Shown: positions 51,325 to 62,098 of the stretch, piece by piece
Layout of the letters: every line of letters begins with the position of its first letter
Position numbering within the stretch: position 1 is the stretch's first letter
Source: Macrosoma leucophasiata
Taxonomy: Eukaryota > Arthropoda > Insecta > Lepidoptera > Hedylidae
Length of the DNA stretch: 64,000 nucleotides
NCBI GenBank assembly: GCA_036365455.1
Contig: JAWQUS010000002.1
Location: forward strand, 2,542,001 to 2,606,000
Direction: 5' to 3'
Notes under the pieces: generated by a model
Databases searched by the model: none
What the model saw: the letters and a program-made list of their open reading frames with translations, nothing else
What the model was told of the DNA's origin: nothing
Position numbers and translations under genes: made by a program

Positions 51325-54300
51325 TTACATATTCGCCTGTCGCTCCAACATCTCGATCTTGCGAGCGATGTCGTCCGATGAGAACTCGTAGTCCATCAAT
51401 TGTTCTTGTTTTACATCAGCATCTGGTTTATTTCTCTGGAATTTAAAAACAAATTTTAATGAACATAGGTATAGATTAATATTTTTGTTTATGCCACTTA
51501 TAATTATTTTAATTTATTAAGCTATTGCATAGCTTCTATCGCGGGCCTTGAACGTGGAGACCGAATCCAGAAATTCCGTAACGAAAATAACCTAACACCC
51601 CCAACCAATACTTTTTAGTTTTGCCATCTGTCGATGAATAGCAGAACTTTTAATGACTTTTTTAAAAAAAATATCACGCTTGTCTCTAGTTCGGCAACTC
51701 GCTTCTAGGTGGCATTGGTTGTATCTGCTCAAAAAGTTGAATTATTATGAAAGAAAAAACTGCATAAATAAAGTAAATATATAATTATAATTACATGTTG
51801 ATAAAAAATGTTATGCAATAGCTTTACCGCGGCAGTCTCCGCAGTGGCATACTTATTTTTATATTAAAATATTTATATATTCAGAGAAAGGCCAAATAAA
51901 ATCGCGTACCCGCGGCATACCACGTCTAAACAGCAATGAAGTCGCTGTCAACAGACTGTTCAGATTTATTAAAGTCGCTACCGTGTGAAACAGGCTTTCC
52001 TCAGCGCGTTGTCTGTCAACTTTGATTGACAGCTGAAATACGCGGTTCCACTTTTTTTTATCGTGTAGGTACCTACTTTGTATGAGTTTTCCTCCTTTAC
52101 CCAATTACATAATCGTTCCACCCATAAAATAAATGAAACCAACCCAAAAGCGAGCGCACTGCGGCAATATGGCAGACTGTAGTTCAGGCGGGGAAAGATG
52201 TCGCCCGACACGAATAATTGAGAAAAAGTGTAACCAGACATAAGTATCCTCAAACATCAAAATTTTTCAAAATTGTATGATATTGCGCAGCGCGTTGTCT
52301 GTGACCTTTAATTTTATTGACAGCTCAAATTCATGGTACTTTGTATGAGTTTTACTCCTTTTCCCAGTTACACAATTGTACATTCGCCCATAAAATAAAT
52401 GAAACCAACCCAAAAGTGAGCGTACTCCGGCGATATAGACTGGAGATAGGTGATCTTGTCCTCCATGTCCTTCAGCCGTCGATAGATGTCGCGCGGCACG
52501 GGCGCGGTGTTGAGGTACGACTCTATCGCCAGCACGCGCTCGGCGATAGACGAAGGCAGGCCGACCTCTGATTTTATGGGGGCAGCTTGCTCTTTAACCG
52601 TTTGCGGACCCCATTCGTTGTACACTTTTCTTACTGAAATAACATACATTGAAAAATTTATATATAATAATAATAATGGCAACCCATTATACGTCCCACT
52701 GCTGGGCACGTGTCTCTCCCCTTTTTTGGGGGAGGCCTGGAGCTTACTCCACCACGCTACTCCAATGCGGGTTGGTGGAGATACGGGTTAGTGGCCAACC
52801 CGCTGTCGGATGTTTTTCAAACCTCCACCTCCATAAGGCCTCCGATAAGGTTTAACGACTGCTATCGATAGCAACCGGGACCGACGTCTTAACGTTCCCT
52901 CCGAAACACGGAATTCCGCATTTTTTTAATTTGACACTAGCGGTCACCCATCACACACCCGACCGCGCCCGTATCGCTTAAACGAGTAGATCGCTTACGA
53001 TCTACACCAGCCGCTGGGCCATGCGCGCTTCCAAAGAAATTTATAACCATCATTTATTTACGATTAGCATTGTTCGTAATGGATGTAGTTAGCCACCCCA
53101 AGGCGAAGCAATGAAATGTGGAAGAGTTCGACTCTTTCGGGTTGTCAGCTAAAAAGGTATAAGAGCTGATGGCTTAACTAAATTACTCTTGTACTTTTAA
53201 GTCTTTGATTCTAGTCCATTTGTGTCGGTTATGAGACCAATAGCTATAGATCTTGTAAGACAAAAGCTATTCAGTTATATGGTTGAGTCATAGTCACAGA
53301 TGTATTGAAAATTATGCTAAATATACACGAGATGTTCAACTGTTAGTCAGCATTCAAAAGATTCCAACTTATTGTTCCACAAATCTCTTTTTGAAATTTG
53401 CACTTTGAAAGTTGAATATAGGTACTTACTTTTTAAATGGCCTTTAGAGTCACTCCGCTTCATAAACTGCGTTCTCACTCTAGCGCACGTCTCCGCATCC
53501 TCTGTCTCGCTTTCGGATTTAGACGGTATGAAGTCGTGTATATTACTAATATTCACTTGTTCACGCTTTCTTTCAATAAAATTTTGTATTCTTCGTTGTA
53601 ATTCTTCACTAGACACGTTTATTTGCACTAAATGCTTGTCTATAGGTTCTCTTGCCTCCGTTCGTTCCTTGGGACCTGTAAGGAGAGGCTACATTTTATC
53701 CGGCTCGAAGGACAAGTGGCAAAGAAAACGATAATGTACTTTTGCTAACAATTTATTGCAACAAACTTAGGTTACATTAAAAATATATATATACATCTAT
53801 AAACTTTATTTGCTTTTCAAGCAATACATTGTTCTGATTTTTAAAATATTGCATTCACTAAGGCTAGTATATGTATTTCCTATGGTCACGCCTTTAATCT
53901 ACTCCATTTGTTGAAACAAATGCCTAATTTTATTTGGCAAGATTGCTGTAACAATGAAAATGTCCTTAGTCTTCAAACTTGCTTTTATAATGTGTATATA
54001 GACAATAAAACTAATCAACAACACGACTTGAGTGTGCAAATTATAATAATCATAAAAAATACTTAAAAAAAAATGTTATAAATAACATAAAAATCCACAA
54101 GAAAAATGTGCAAAATATAAGATCATTCATAAAGCAAAAACAATCTATTTTAAGAAATATTATCGTTTTAGGAAATATTGAATAACAATAAACCAACAAA
54201 ATTGTTCTACACTAAGAGATATTGAAATAAACACTACTCAACAACCTATTAAACTATGGACGATAAAAATTTTACAACACTATTCATTCGAAATGTATAT

Positions 54301-57300
54301 AATCACGTTTCTAATATTACACAGCCCAAAACCACAAGTCCAATAACATAGTTTCATTCGAAGCAAACTAAGATTTCTATGACTATGAATACATATTAGA
54401 TTGCAATATAGTCAGTCTACGCTGTACTTTTTACTTTACAACTTTTGAATAAGGTCAAACTACAATAATTCTGAAGCGCGCATGGCCCGGCGGCTGGTGT
54501 AGATCATAAGCGATCTACTCGGTTAAGCACTACGGGCGCAATCGGGTAGTGTGTAGTGTGTAGTGTGTTACCGTGATTCAGAGGGCACGTTAAGCCGACG
54601 GTCTCGGAGGCTTTATGGGCGGTTTGAAAACATCCGACAGCGGGTTGGCCACTAACCCACCTCCACCAATCCGCATTGGAGCAGCGTGGTGGAGTAAGCT
54701 CCGGGCCTCCCCCCAAAAAGGGGAGAGACTTGTGCACAGCAGTGGGACGTATAATGGTTTGCCATTATTATTTATTATTATTTTTATACAATAATTCTAA
54801 ATATGTATGTTAAATATCTATTATTATTTGAAACGGTTTTATATGTTCATCCTTTGTGCATCATTACATCTATCAGAACGTAACAAATCTTTGCGATATT
54901 ATCGCGACATTGAGAAGAATAAGAATCCAATTTCTGAATGTATTCTTTTCTGCGATCCGAGAACCGCGCGCCTGCTAAGTCTGAATATTTTTTTAATGAA
55001 TTCTCAAATTACTTACTGTTTAAATAGCAGTTTTAATATTAAAACAAAAACTAGTTATTTACCGCGATTTCATCGACCTGCTCTTTATTTTGGACACAGA
55101 AAGTGGCCTTTGTCCTTTCTTAGGATTCGAAATATCTTCATATGTACCTTCATGTATGTATATTTCATCACAATCGACCCAGCACTTTAATCGTGAAAGT
55201 GTTGCGTTACTTTACATTTCTCAGAGCAAACGGTGAAATCCGCCCTAAGTATATTTCGTGTGAAAGCGTAACAAACAAACATTAGCATTGATATCAGATG
55301 TACAGCGTAAAATACTCCATCGCACAGGCTGAAAATATTTCAACCCCAAAAAAAAAAATCATGCATTCTGCCCATTACTGATCTTATGTTTATACGACCA
55401 CGAACATTCGATATTCTCCTTCCAGACCGGCTCGTCGCTGTCGTAGTACTCCTTCTTCCATATGGGTACGTTGGCTTTGAGCTGGTCGATGCAGAAGTCG
55501 ACGGCTTGCAGGGAGTCCTTGCGGTGGGGGCTGCTCACTGCTATCACTACGGACGGCTCTCTGCATGGCACTTTGCCTAATCTGTGAAAGATATAGATAA
55601 TTTTATTGGATGCCGGACTAGTACGATGTAATTAGCTTGTACACTGTACGAAAACTATGCCACTGTGTGAAGAGTCTCTTAATGTAAACAGAAATTATAA
55701 TTTGTTTTTTAAAAATATCATTACATTTTTCACAATTTTTAAGCTATTGCATAGCTTTTATCGCGGGCCTTGAGCGCGGGGACCGAATTCAGAAATTCCG
55801 TAACGCAAAAAACCGGACGCTCCGGATTACAAATTTTAAACTCATTTAAAGAAAGTAGTCTTGTCATAATTTCGGCGTCCGACCTCGTGGGTAGCGTGGC
55901 CGAGCGGTCTAGGCGCTGGTTTAAGGCACCAGTCTCTTCGGAGGCGTGGGTTCGAATCCCACCGCTGCCAAGATTGTTTTTGTTAATTTTTTTTTATTGT
56001 TTGTTTTTTCATTCAATATTTAAAAAGTGGTAAATATTACCACCGTCGCCTATGAACATTTGCAACACCAGGGGCGTCGCCAACGCGCTGCCAGCCCTGA
56101 AGGACTCTTTTGACGCCATTTTTGAAGAACCCCATATATATGTAGCACCGTCGGAGGGAAGCTGGTTCCACAATTTACACGTTCTGGGCAAAAACGAACG
56201 TGAGAACCGCACTGTTGAACATTGCCAGGTGTCCAGTCGGTGAGGGTGGAACTTCTCTCTTCGGCGGGTAGTACGGTGTAGGAAAAGAGACAGTGGCACC
56301 ATGTCGAACAGTTCAACAGAGCACTCGCCATTGTAGAGACGGTATAAAAGGCAAAGACTCCCAATGTCTCGGCGCAGGCGCAGATGTTCGAGCCTGTCAG
56401 TAAGTCCTGGGTCGTTAACAATACGAATGGCGCGTCTTTTTAGGGAGTCAAGTGGACCAAGTTGGCATTTGGGGCTCTCTTTACTGTGATGTGGGTACAA
56501 ATACAAACGTACAGAAAGACGATCAGACGAAATACTAAAAAAAAAAAAACAAAGCTCATTTTAAATCATCTATGCATGCGTATGTATTTTCCCTGAGGTA
56601 CATCAAGGGGTAGGCAGAGAGCGTGGAGTATCAGACATCCCGGCTCTCATATACCTTTCGTGCCTCATCTACATTCATCATTCTCTTAATGCATGCACGC
56701 CGATTCCGAAGACTATTATGTATAGATATTTAATATACTGAACACGAATCAGTTACACGTGTGTAAAGAAAGGATATTACGGTATTCACATAGGCTTATT
56801 AACATGACAATATCCAAGGTTCTGAGGAAAAGTCTACATTTTACGTCAACTAATAATAATAACAGCCTTCTATTTAATATAACAATGCGTTTCGGTTATA
56901 TAACTGGCGATGGAATGTCGGTGCTACAAAACTGTTGTGCCGTTAGCGTCCAGCATTACATAATGACATAGAGCAACACGGGCCACCGGCCGCGGCGGAC
57001 CGGAGGGGAGAAGACATAGCGTTTATTACCGATACAAAACAGTTAGAATTTTTTTTGCGGTGGGAAATACGTGTAACTAACACACACACTACAAATCGTC
57101 TATTTCTACGAAACTCACATCTTGACTTTAACAAAATACATAAAATGTTGTTAACTGCCTCGGTAGCCTAGTGGTAGCAGGCCACTACTACGCTGAGGTC
57201 TTGGGTTCGATTCCCGGGTAGGGGGTTATCAGAGATAATGGTGTAGTCCATTAAAGAGATAAATCCCAATAGAACCAGAGGGTTCTATTGGTATTTTTCC

Positions 57301-60300
57301 ATTTTCTGGAATCTTCCCTGTACCTCGAAGTTTGGTAATGTGCCCGGAGATGTCAACAGGCACTCCACCTGTTACATGGGTCAAAACGTAACCGGCGAAT
57401 CGTGGGTGTTTGTATGTAGGTATGCTTGAATGCATGCATTTACCTCTGCCTACTCCTTCGGGGATTACAGGCGTGAAGTTACGTTTACGTTTAAATGTGT
57501 GCGTGAAATTACGCCCATTTAAAAATCTCGGCGACAGGCATACAGCGACAAGCAAACACTTGTGCTTGTACTTTGACAGAGGGGAAAGCCTGCATATGGC
57601 TACTCCCCTCCGGTCCGCCGCGGCCGGTGGCCCGTGTTGTTCTATGGATCATTACTACTATAGAGGATGCAGGCTATTATATGAATAGCGCAATTTTGTG
57701 CATAGTCATTGTGAAAAAATTGGCCCCGGATAGGGTTTTTTTATGTTTTGAAGTGACAAACAAGCGTACAGTTTACATTGATGGTGAGTATTACTGTAGC
57801 CTACAAACATCTACATGAAACTAGATATTCCAATATAGATGCGTTGCCACTCCTGCGGCCTAAGGTACTATCCTTCTGTGCCGGAAATTAAAGGGTACAT
57901 TACCATGAATGAAACACGATAGTGCTGAACACTACCATTTAGAGGCAAGTAGATTAGGTAATGCGGTGGTGCCTACGCCCTCGAGCTCCGTCACTGGAGC
58001 TCTGCCACCTTAGTTTTGTTATAGGTACCTACTTGCTGTTATCCGGGAGTACGTGTTGATTTTTTATTTAATTCGCACGAAGCAATAGGGTAATACTATA
58101 ATAACTAAAAAAACATACAGAACAAACAAACAGGTAGATAAAAATATTTGTTTTGTGTTAAGTAAATACCGCACACACGTTTTGGCATTTAGTAAAGAAA
58201 ACGTCAGTCCACAACTGCATTGTCCGAAGAGGTAGGCAGAGGTACACGCATGGAAGGAAACTCGATTCGCCGGTTACCTTTTGGCCCGTTACATGTAGTG
58301 GCGAGCCTGTTGACATCTCCGGGCACATTACCAAACTCCAACGTACTGGGCAACTTCCAGAAAATGGAAATATTCCAATAGAATCGGAGATAAAGGATTT
58401 CACATCGTTATCTCTGATAGCCCCCGACCCGGGAGTTGATCCTGGGACCCCAGGGTAGTGGTAGTTTATTTATGTTATAAATGTGGCAAACAAGCATGCA
58501 GTTCACATTGATGTTAAGTGATGACTGCAGCCTATAGACACCCACACAATGACCAGAGGTCAAAATGCAGATGCGTTGCCACTCCTGAGGCCTAAGGTGT
58601 TATGCCTCTGTGCCGGAAATTACAGGGTCGTACATTACCACTTGACCGGAACACGATAGCCATTTAGCGGCAAGTATATTAGAAAATGTGGTTTTGACTA
58701 CGCCCGCGAGCTCCGTCACTGGAGCTCTACCACCAGTAGTTGCTGCTATGCTACCCCTGCTACCACTAGGCTACCGAACTGCAGCAGTTGATACAGAACG
58801 ACAGGGTTGTAATTTTTATATAGGTCACAGACATGATATTAAAATATACCTATCAGGTCATGGTTAGAATGAGTCTTAACAATGTCAAATAAATCTGTTG
58901 GAAGATAACAACGACTCGAGTCATATTAAATACGATAACGGCGTGATGTAATGTAGTCGTGATATGAAATGATTGTAGTAAAAAACAGGTTATTTGAGAG
59001 TCGGGTGATAAGAATACTTGTTTTCTATTTTCAACAGTAGGCGAATTACTGTTTTTTTTTATTCTTTCTTTAAAGAGCTTGGTCAAAGACCATGACGCTC
59101 AATACGTTCACATGAATACATTCTTCATTTAAAAAAAAAATAACTGAACAACATTAGCTCATTGACAATTGATATAGTTGCAACAGTATTCTGGCGTCAT
59201 CCGTAGTCTGATCCGCCAGGACACTGTTGCAATGTCCTATTTCTAATGAAGTCCTACGATGAGCCTCACCCCGAACACATTCGACCAAAATAACTACTGA
59301 TTAGGGGGGCGTTCAAGTATTTCGTAACGCAATTCTTGAAGATTTTTGATCCCCCTCACCCCCATGTTATTATGTACATACCCCCGATCCCACTCTCAAA
59401 ACGTCACGTAACACCCAAACGAGCAATTTTTACCTGAAGTTTTAAATTCCCTTTTTTTATAATTTAAATTAAAAAAAAACAATGATACGTAACACTTTGT
59501 TCGAACCTCCTCCCGCCCCTGTAACGCATCGTAACGTCGCGATTTACAAGATCCCCCCTCCCTCCAAATTGCATTACGTAATACTTGAACGATCCTTAAA
59601 ACTAAATTATTTAACTTCTATTGCGCCGTCGGGACGTGTCGATCTCACTAGCGGAAGAATTTGCTTCCACTGCAACAGAATTCTTCCACTAGTGCAGCAG
59701 TCAGACAACCGAACAATGGCGGTCAAGCCATTCCAATGGGGCGGTGGTAAGTGCAATAACGCAAGATGGGCAGCAGCGTCCTACGATGAAACCGCCACTG
59801 CGATTGCCAATCCGCATGCCAATCATGGCATATTCTCCCACACTGTTGTGGGCGTTTTTGAGGAAGGCTTTGCCCAGCAGTGGACGTCTATAGGCTGCAG
59901 TAATGATGAACTGTCCTAAAATAAAAATGTCGACTCACCTATGATACATAGCAACGTTGTAGACCGCGGGCCATTTGTCGCGCGCCTCCTCGCATATCTT
60001 TTTCATTGCTGCTATTGCCATAGTCTCGTATGCTTCATACTCTAAGTGCACCACCTGTGTCAATATTGTATTCGTAATTATACTACTTTTTTTTTTTTTT
60101 TTTTTTTATGTATAGGAAGTGGCAAACAAGCATGCAGTTCACATTGATGTTTAGTGATGACTGCAGCCTATAGACACCCACACAAAGACCGAGGTCAAAA
60201 TGCAGATGCGTTACCACTCCTGAGGCCTAAGGTGTTATGCCTCTGTGCCGGAAATTACAGGGCCGTACATTACCACCTGACCGGAACACGATAGTGCTAA

Positions 60301-61809
60301 ACACTACCATTTAGCGGCAAGTATATTAGGTAATGCGGTGGTGCCTACGCCCGCGAGCTCCGTCACTGGAGCTCTACCACCAGTACACTTACTTTTAAAT
60401 AATGTAGGTAATATGCAAGATATTAAAGGCTTTTCTGTGTATGTTTTTTTTTAATATAATGTACATTTTTTTTGTATGAATGTAGATAAGGTACGGGATG
60501 TGTGTCAGGACTGGGATATCTGGCGCTCCACACTCTCTGCCTAGCCCGTTAGGGACCTGGCGTGTACCTGTACATACATACATTTTTATTGTTCTACTTT
60601 CTTAAATATTTACTTGTTTATTTACTTTTGTTGGATTCTTCGCAATAACACATGCAAGTGAAATATTTTTAAAGAAAAAAAATTGGAAAAAATAGACTTC
60701 AGGCAGTTCTTGAATCTGTAACTGGGACACTACTCTAGTCGCTTTCTATATCACCGCAAGCTATTTTTTTTAATGTAATGGAAGTGGCAAACAAATTTGC
60801 AGTTCACATTAAAGTTAAGTTGTTTAAGTGTTAAGTGATGACTGCAGCCTATAGACACTAACATAAAGACCAAAGTCAAAATGCAGATGCGTTACCCTCT
60901 GTGCCGGAAATTACATTAACACATTACCACCTGACTAGAACACAATAGAGATGCTTACCCTTTGGGGATTAAAGGCGTGAAGAAACATGTTTTTTTTAAT
61001 CCATAACATAGTTATGACATTACAAAATGTATCAATAACCAGTAGAACTGGCTCTAAGTTGCATGAAGTAACTGGTTTGCTTAGTCTGTTGTTGCCAACA
61101 TATCGAAATTATGTAAATTAATATGCGCACTTCGGCTCCTTCAAGTTTTATATACCTAATAGCAGAAAGTGACTTCTATTTGGAATTAGGATAACATTAA
61201 AACTTTTATTGTTTTAGCATAAATGCACTTTTTTAAAGTTTACTTAAGTACATTAGTATATTAAATTTATGAACTGATTGCAAAATATCACATTTTGGAA
61301 TTGCATTTTGAAAAAAACTCAGAAGCTGAGTTGTTTTAGTAAATAAATAAACTGGTGGTAGAGCTCCAGTGACGTAGCTCGCGGGCGCAGGCACCACCGC
61401 ATTACCTAATATACTTGCCCCTAAATGGTAGTATTCAGCACTATCATGTTCCGGTCAGGTGGTAATGTATGGTGTACAGCCCTGTAATTTCCGGCACAGG
61501 CATAACACCTTAGGCCTCAGGAGTGGTAACACATCTTGCTTTTTGGCCTTGGTCTTTGTATGGGTGTCTATAGGCTGCCATCACCTAACATCAATGTGAT
61601 CTGCATGCTCATTTGCCACTACCATTACATAAAAAAAAAATAACACAAAAACTATTCGAATTTTAAAATTTGCATAATACCTTTTTTCCATCATTGTTAT
61701 CTCTAGTTGTACCCATAAAAAGTGACACAGCTCCGCAGCTATCGTCAATCACCATATTACTTATTTCATCGACCGAGAGCTTGTCAAATGTCAACTTCAA
61801 GTGATCCAT
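51325..61809 (-). CDS. MOCS2B: Molybdopterin synthase large subunit fused to an MBIP domain (MoaE-MBIP), 6 exons
   Basis: The MoaE part makes molybdopterin together with MOCS2A. The MBIP-like part is known in insects as a subunit of the ATAC histone acetyltransferase complex. Exons: 61809-61681, 60054-59939, 55581-55379, 53675-53430, 52633-52410, 51435-51325; phases agree and the total is 1029 nt, about 342 aa. MoaE landmarks: [55 protein letters not shown] and [10 protein letters not shown] (conserved lysines). Exons 4-6 encode a charged coiled-coil-like segment ([20 protein letters not shown]), [39 protein letters not shown] and SISPEY, like MBIP. Exon 3 is split within AGT at a GTAATG donor; unspliced it runs into TGA at 55361-55359. 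The last donor (GTTGGT, after 52410) is weak. Introns hold a tRNA gene and many repeats. Confidence 0.9.
52675..53032 (+). repeat. Dispersed repeat, CCTGGAGCTTACTCCACCACGC family, copy 2
   Basis: Begins TGGCAACCCATTATACGTCC and ends in GGCCATGCGCGCTTC. Antisense copies of it are at 47105-47460 and 54476-54760. It lies in the MOCS2B intron next to the exon at 52633. Confidence 0.8.
53690..54475. other. MOCS2B intron 3, AT-rich part without features
   Basis: Unique-looking AT-rich DNA between exon 4 and the repeat at 54476. No coding, RNA or repeat features were recognised. Confidence 0.5.
54476..54765 (-). repeat. Dispersed repeat, CCTGGAGCTTACTCCACCACGC family, copy 4
   Basis: Reverse complement of 52675-53032 with an internal deletion. 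It lies in the MOCS2B intron between exons 3 and 4. Confidence 0.8.
55359..55378 (-). promoter_or_regulatory. Readthrough stop after MOCS2B exon 3 (possible short MoaE isoform)
   Basis: If the GTAATG donor after 55379 is not used, exon 3 continues for five residues past the split Ser (NGQNA) and stops at TGA. This leaves a MoaE domain with a normal C-terminus ([11 protein letters not shown]...). Spliced transcripts instead join in frame to the MBIP exons. The site could therefore switch between enzyme-only and fusion protein; this is inference from the sequence. Confidence 0.5.
55890..55970 (+). tRNA. tRNA-Leu (anticodon AAG)
   Basis: The acceptor stem GGTAGCG pairs with CGCTGCC (one G-U). 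There are a type II long variable arm, an anticodon arm CTGGT-TTAAGGC-ACCAG giving anticodon AAG, and a B box GGTTCGAATCC. Discriminator A is followed by AGATTG and T-rich sequence suited to Pol III termination. The A box is TGGCCGAGCGG. It lies on the + strand inside the MOCS2B intron between exons 2 and 3, antisense to that gene. It looks intact, unlike the SINE heads in the window. Confidence 0.93.
56032..56506 (-). pseudogene. LINE reverse-transcriptase C-terminal fragment
   Basis: [39 protein letters not shown] and [15 protein letters not shown] are the conserved C-terminal region of a jockey/R1-like LINE. The last part ([20 protein letters not shown]) also occurs at 16520-16680. It lies in a MOCS2B intron, 60 bp from the tRNA-Leu gene. 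Confidence 0.85.
56967..57646. mobile_element. MITE with CATAGAGCAACACGGGCC ends, split by a SINE
   Basis: The left end CATAGAGCAACACGGGCCAC and right end GTGGCCCGTGTTGTTCTATG are inverted. The undisturbed relative at 14025-14333 shares the interior (GTTTATTACCGA, ACACATTTAAA-like). The extra 335 bp here is the SINE at 57149-57485. Confidence 0.88.
57149..57485 (+). mobile_element. tRNA-headed SINE nested in a MITE
   Basis: TTAACTGCCTCGGTAGCCTAG with B box GGGTTCGATTCCCGG, ending GATTACAGGCGTGAAGTTACG; the same family as 42116-42438. Confidence 0.88.
57735..58011 (-). mobile_element. Family A retroelement
   Basis: AGTGACAAACAAGCGTACAG to CACTGGAGCTCTGCCACC, diverged, in the MOCS2B intron between exons 2 and 3. 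Confidence 0.8.
58150..58800 (-). mobile_element. tRNA-SINE interrupted by a family A element
   Basis: The SINE body in antisense runs 58200-58460 (CGATTCGCCGGTTACC, GCCTGTTGACATCTCCGGG). Its tRNA-like head resumes at 58745-58795 (GCTACCACTAGGCTACCGAA). Between them, about 58463-58738, lies an antisense family A retroelement with its own A-rich end. The insertion therefore entered the SINE head. Confidence 0.82.
59625..59900 (+). repeat. Dispersed repeat (CAATGGCGGTCAAGCCATTCC family)
   Basis: ACTAGCGGAAGAATTTGCTTC, CAATGGCGGTCAAGCCATTCC, GCGATTGCCAATCCGCATGCC and GCAGTGGACGTCTATAGGCTGC. Parts recur at 16158-16330, 19920-20100, 36330-36440 and 700-800. It looks like the 3' end of a retrotransposon. 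It ends 40 bp from MOCS2B exon 2. Confidence 0.7.
60090..60388 (-). mobile_element. Family A retroelement, young copy
   Basis: A T run at 60090-60107 is followed by a nearly undamaged copy ending CTGGAGCTCTACCACCAGT. It lies 35 bp from the acceptor of MOCS2B exon 2 (exon starts 60054), so its tail is part of the pre-acceptor region of that intron. Confidence 0.88.
60470..60600 (+). repeat. Dispersed fragment (GGGATATCTGGCGCTCCACAC family)
   Basis: ATGAATGTAGATAAGGTACGG, GATATCTGGCGCTCCACACTC and TGCCTAGCCCGTTAGGGACC. Antisense relatives are at 45240-45330, 56590-56700 and 63365-63470, and sense relatives at 10430-10530 and 46995-47090. It is an old SINE-like or LINE tail family. Confidence 0.7.
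60770..60950 (-). mobile_element. Family A retroelement, truncated
   Basis: AATGGAAGTGGCAAACAAATT to CATTACCACCTGACTAGAACAC; the distal half is missing. It is in the first MOCS2B intron. Confidence 0.8.
61350..61640 (+). mobile_element. Family A retroelement
   Basis: CTGGTGGTAGAGCTCCAGTG to GCCACTACCATTACATAAAAA, complete. It lies 40 bp downstream (in transcript terms) of MOCS2B exon 1. Confidence 0.85.
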
Positions 61810-61831
61810 ATTTAAATTATTACTTATTACT

Positions 61832-62098
61832 TTATCCACCACTTAGCGGAGGTATCACAGCTAAACAATCTTTCTCCTTAATCTCAATATCTATATCTTC
61901 AGAACATACAACCTCATTTTTGGCCAGTAATATATTATTTTTTATTGTTTCAAGGTTGTAACTTTTGATAATCAAGTTCAAAAGTTGTTGGTAACTAATT
62001 TTCTCAGGCAAATATATAATGGACTCTCGAGCACCGGCTAATTCTTTTGAACGTGCAAAAAATAACACTTTTACAGGTATACCATGTTCAATTTCCAT
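61832..62098 (-). CDS. MOCS2A: Molybdopterin synthase small subunit (MoaD-type)
   Basis: MOCS2A is the sulfur-carrier subunit of molybdopterin synthase. Its C-terminal glycine is converted to a thiocarboxylate and gives sulfur to precursor Z (cPMP) in the cytosol. This is a single uninterrupted 88-codon frame of normal family size. It opens [22 protein letters not shown], with the [10 protein letters not shown] segment typical of MoaD/MOCS2A, and ends [10 protein letters not shown] then TAA, so the essential terminal Gly-Gly is exact. The start ATG at 62098 has the context AAATATGGA, the same as the MOCS2B start. The MOCS2B ATG follows 22 nt after the stop, on the same strand, in another frame and with no overlap. 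Both frames are probably on one bicistronic mRNA, as known for MOCS2 in animals. Confidence 0.93.
   Translation of the reverse strand: MEIEHGIPVKVLFFARSKELAGARESIIYLPEKISYQQLLNLIIKSYNLETIKNNILLAKNEVVCSEDIDIEIKEKDCLAVIPPLSGG

Noticed and set aside
54807..55190. 127-aa frame on the + strand
   Set aside because: AT-rich, no recognisable domain, inside a MOCS2B intron; looks like chance.
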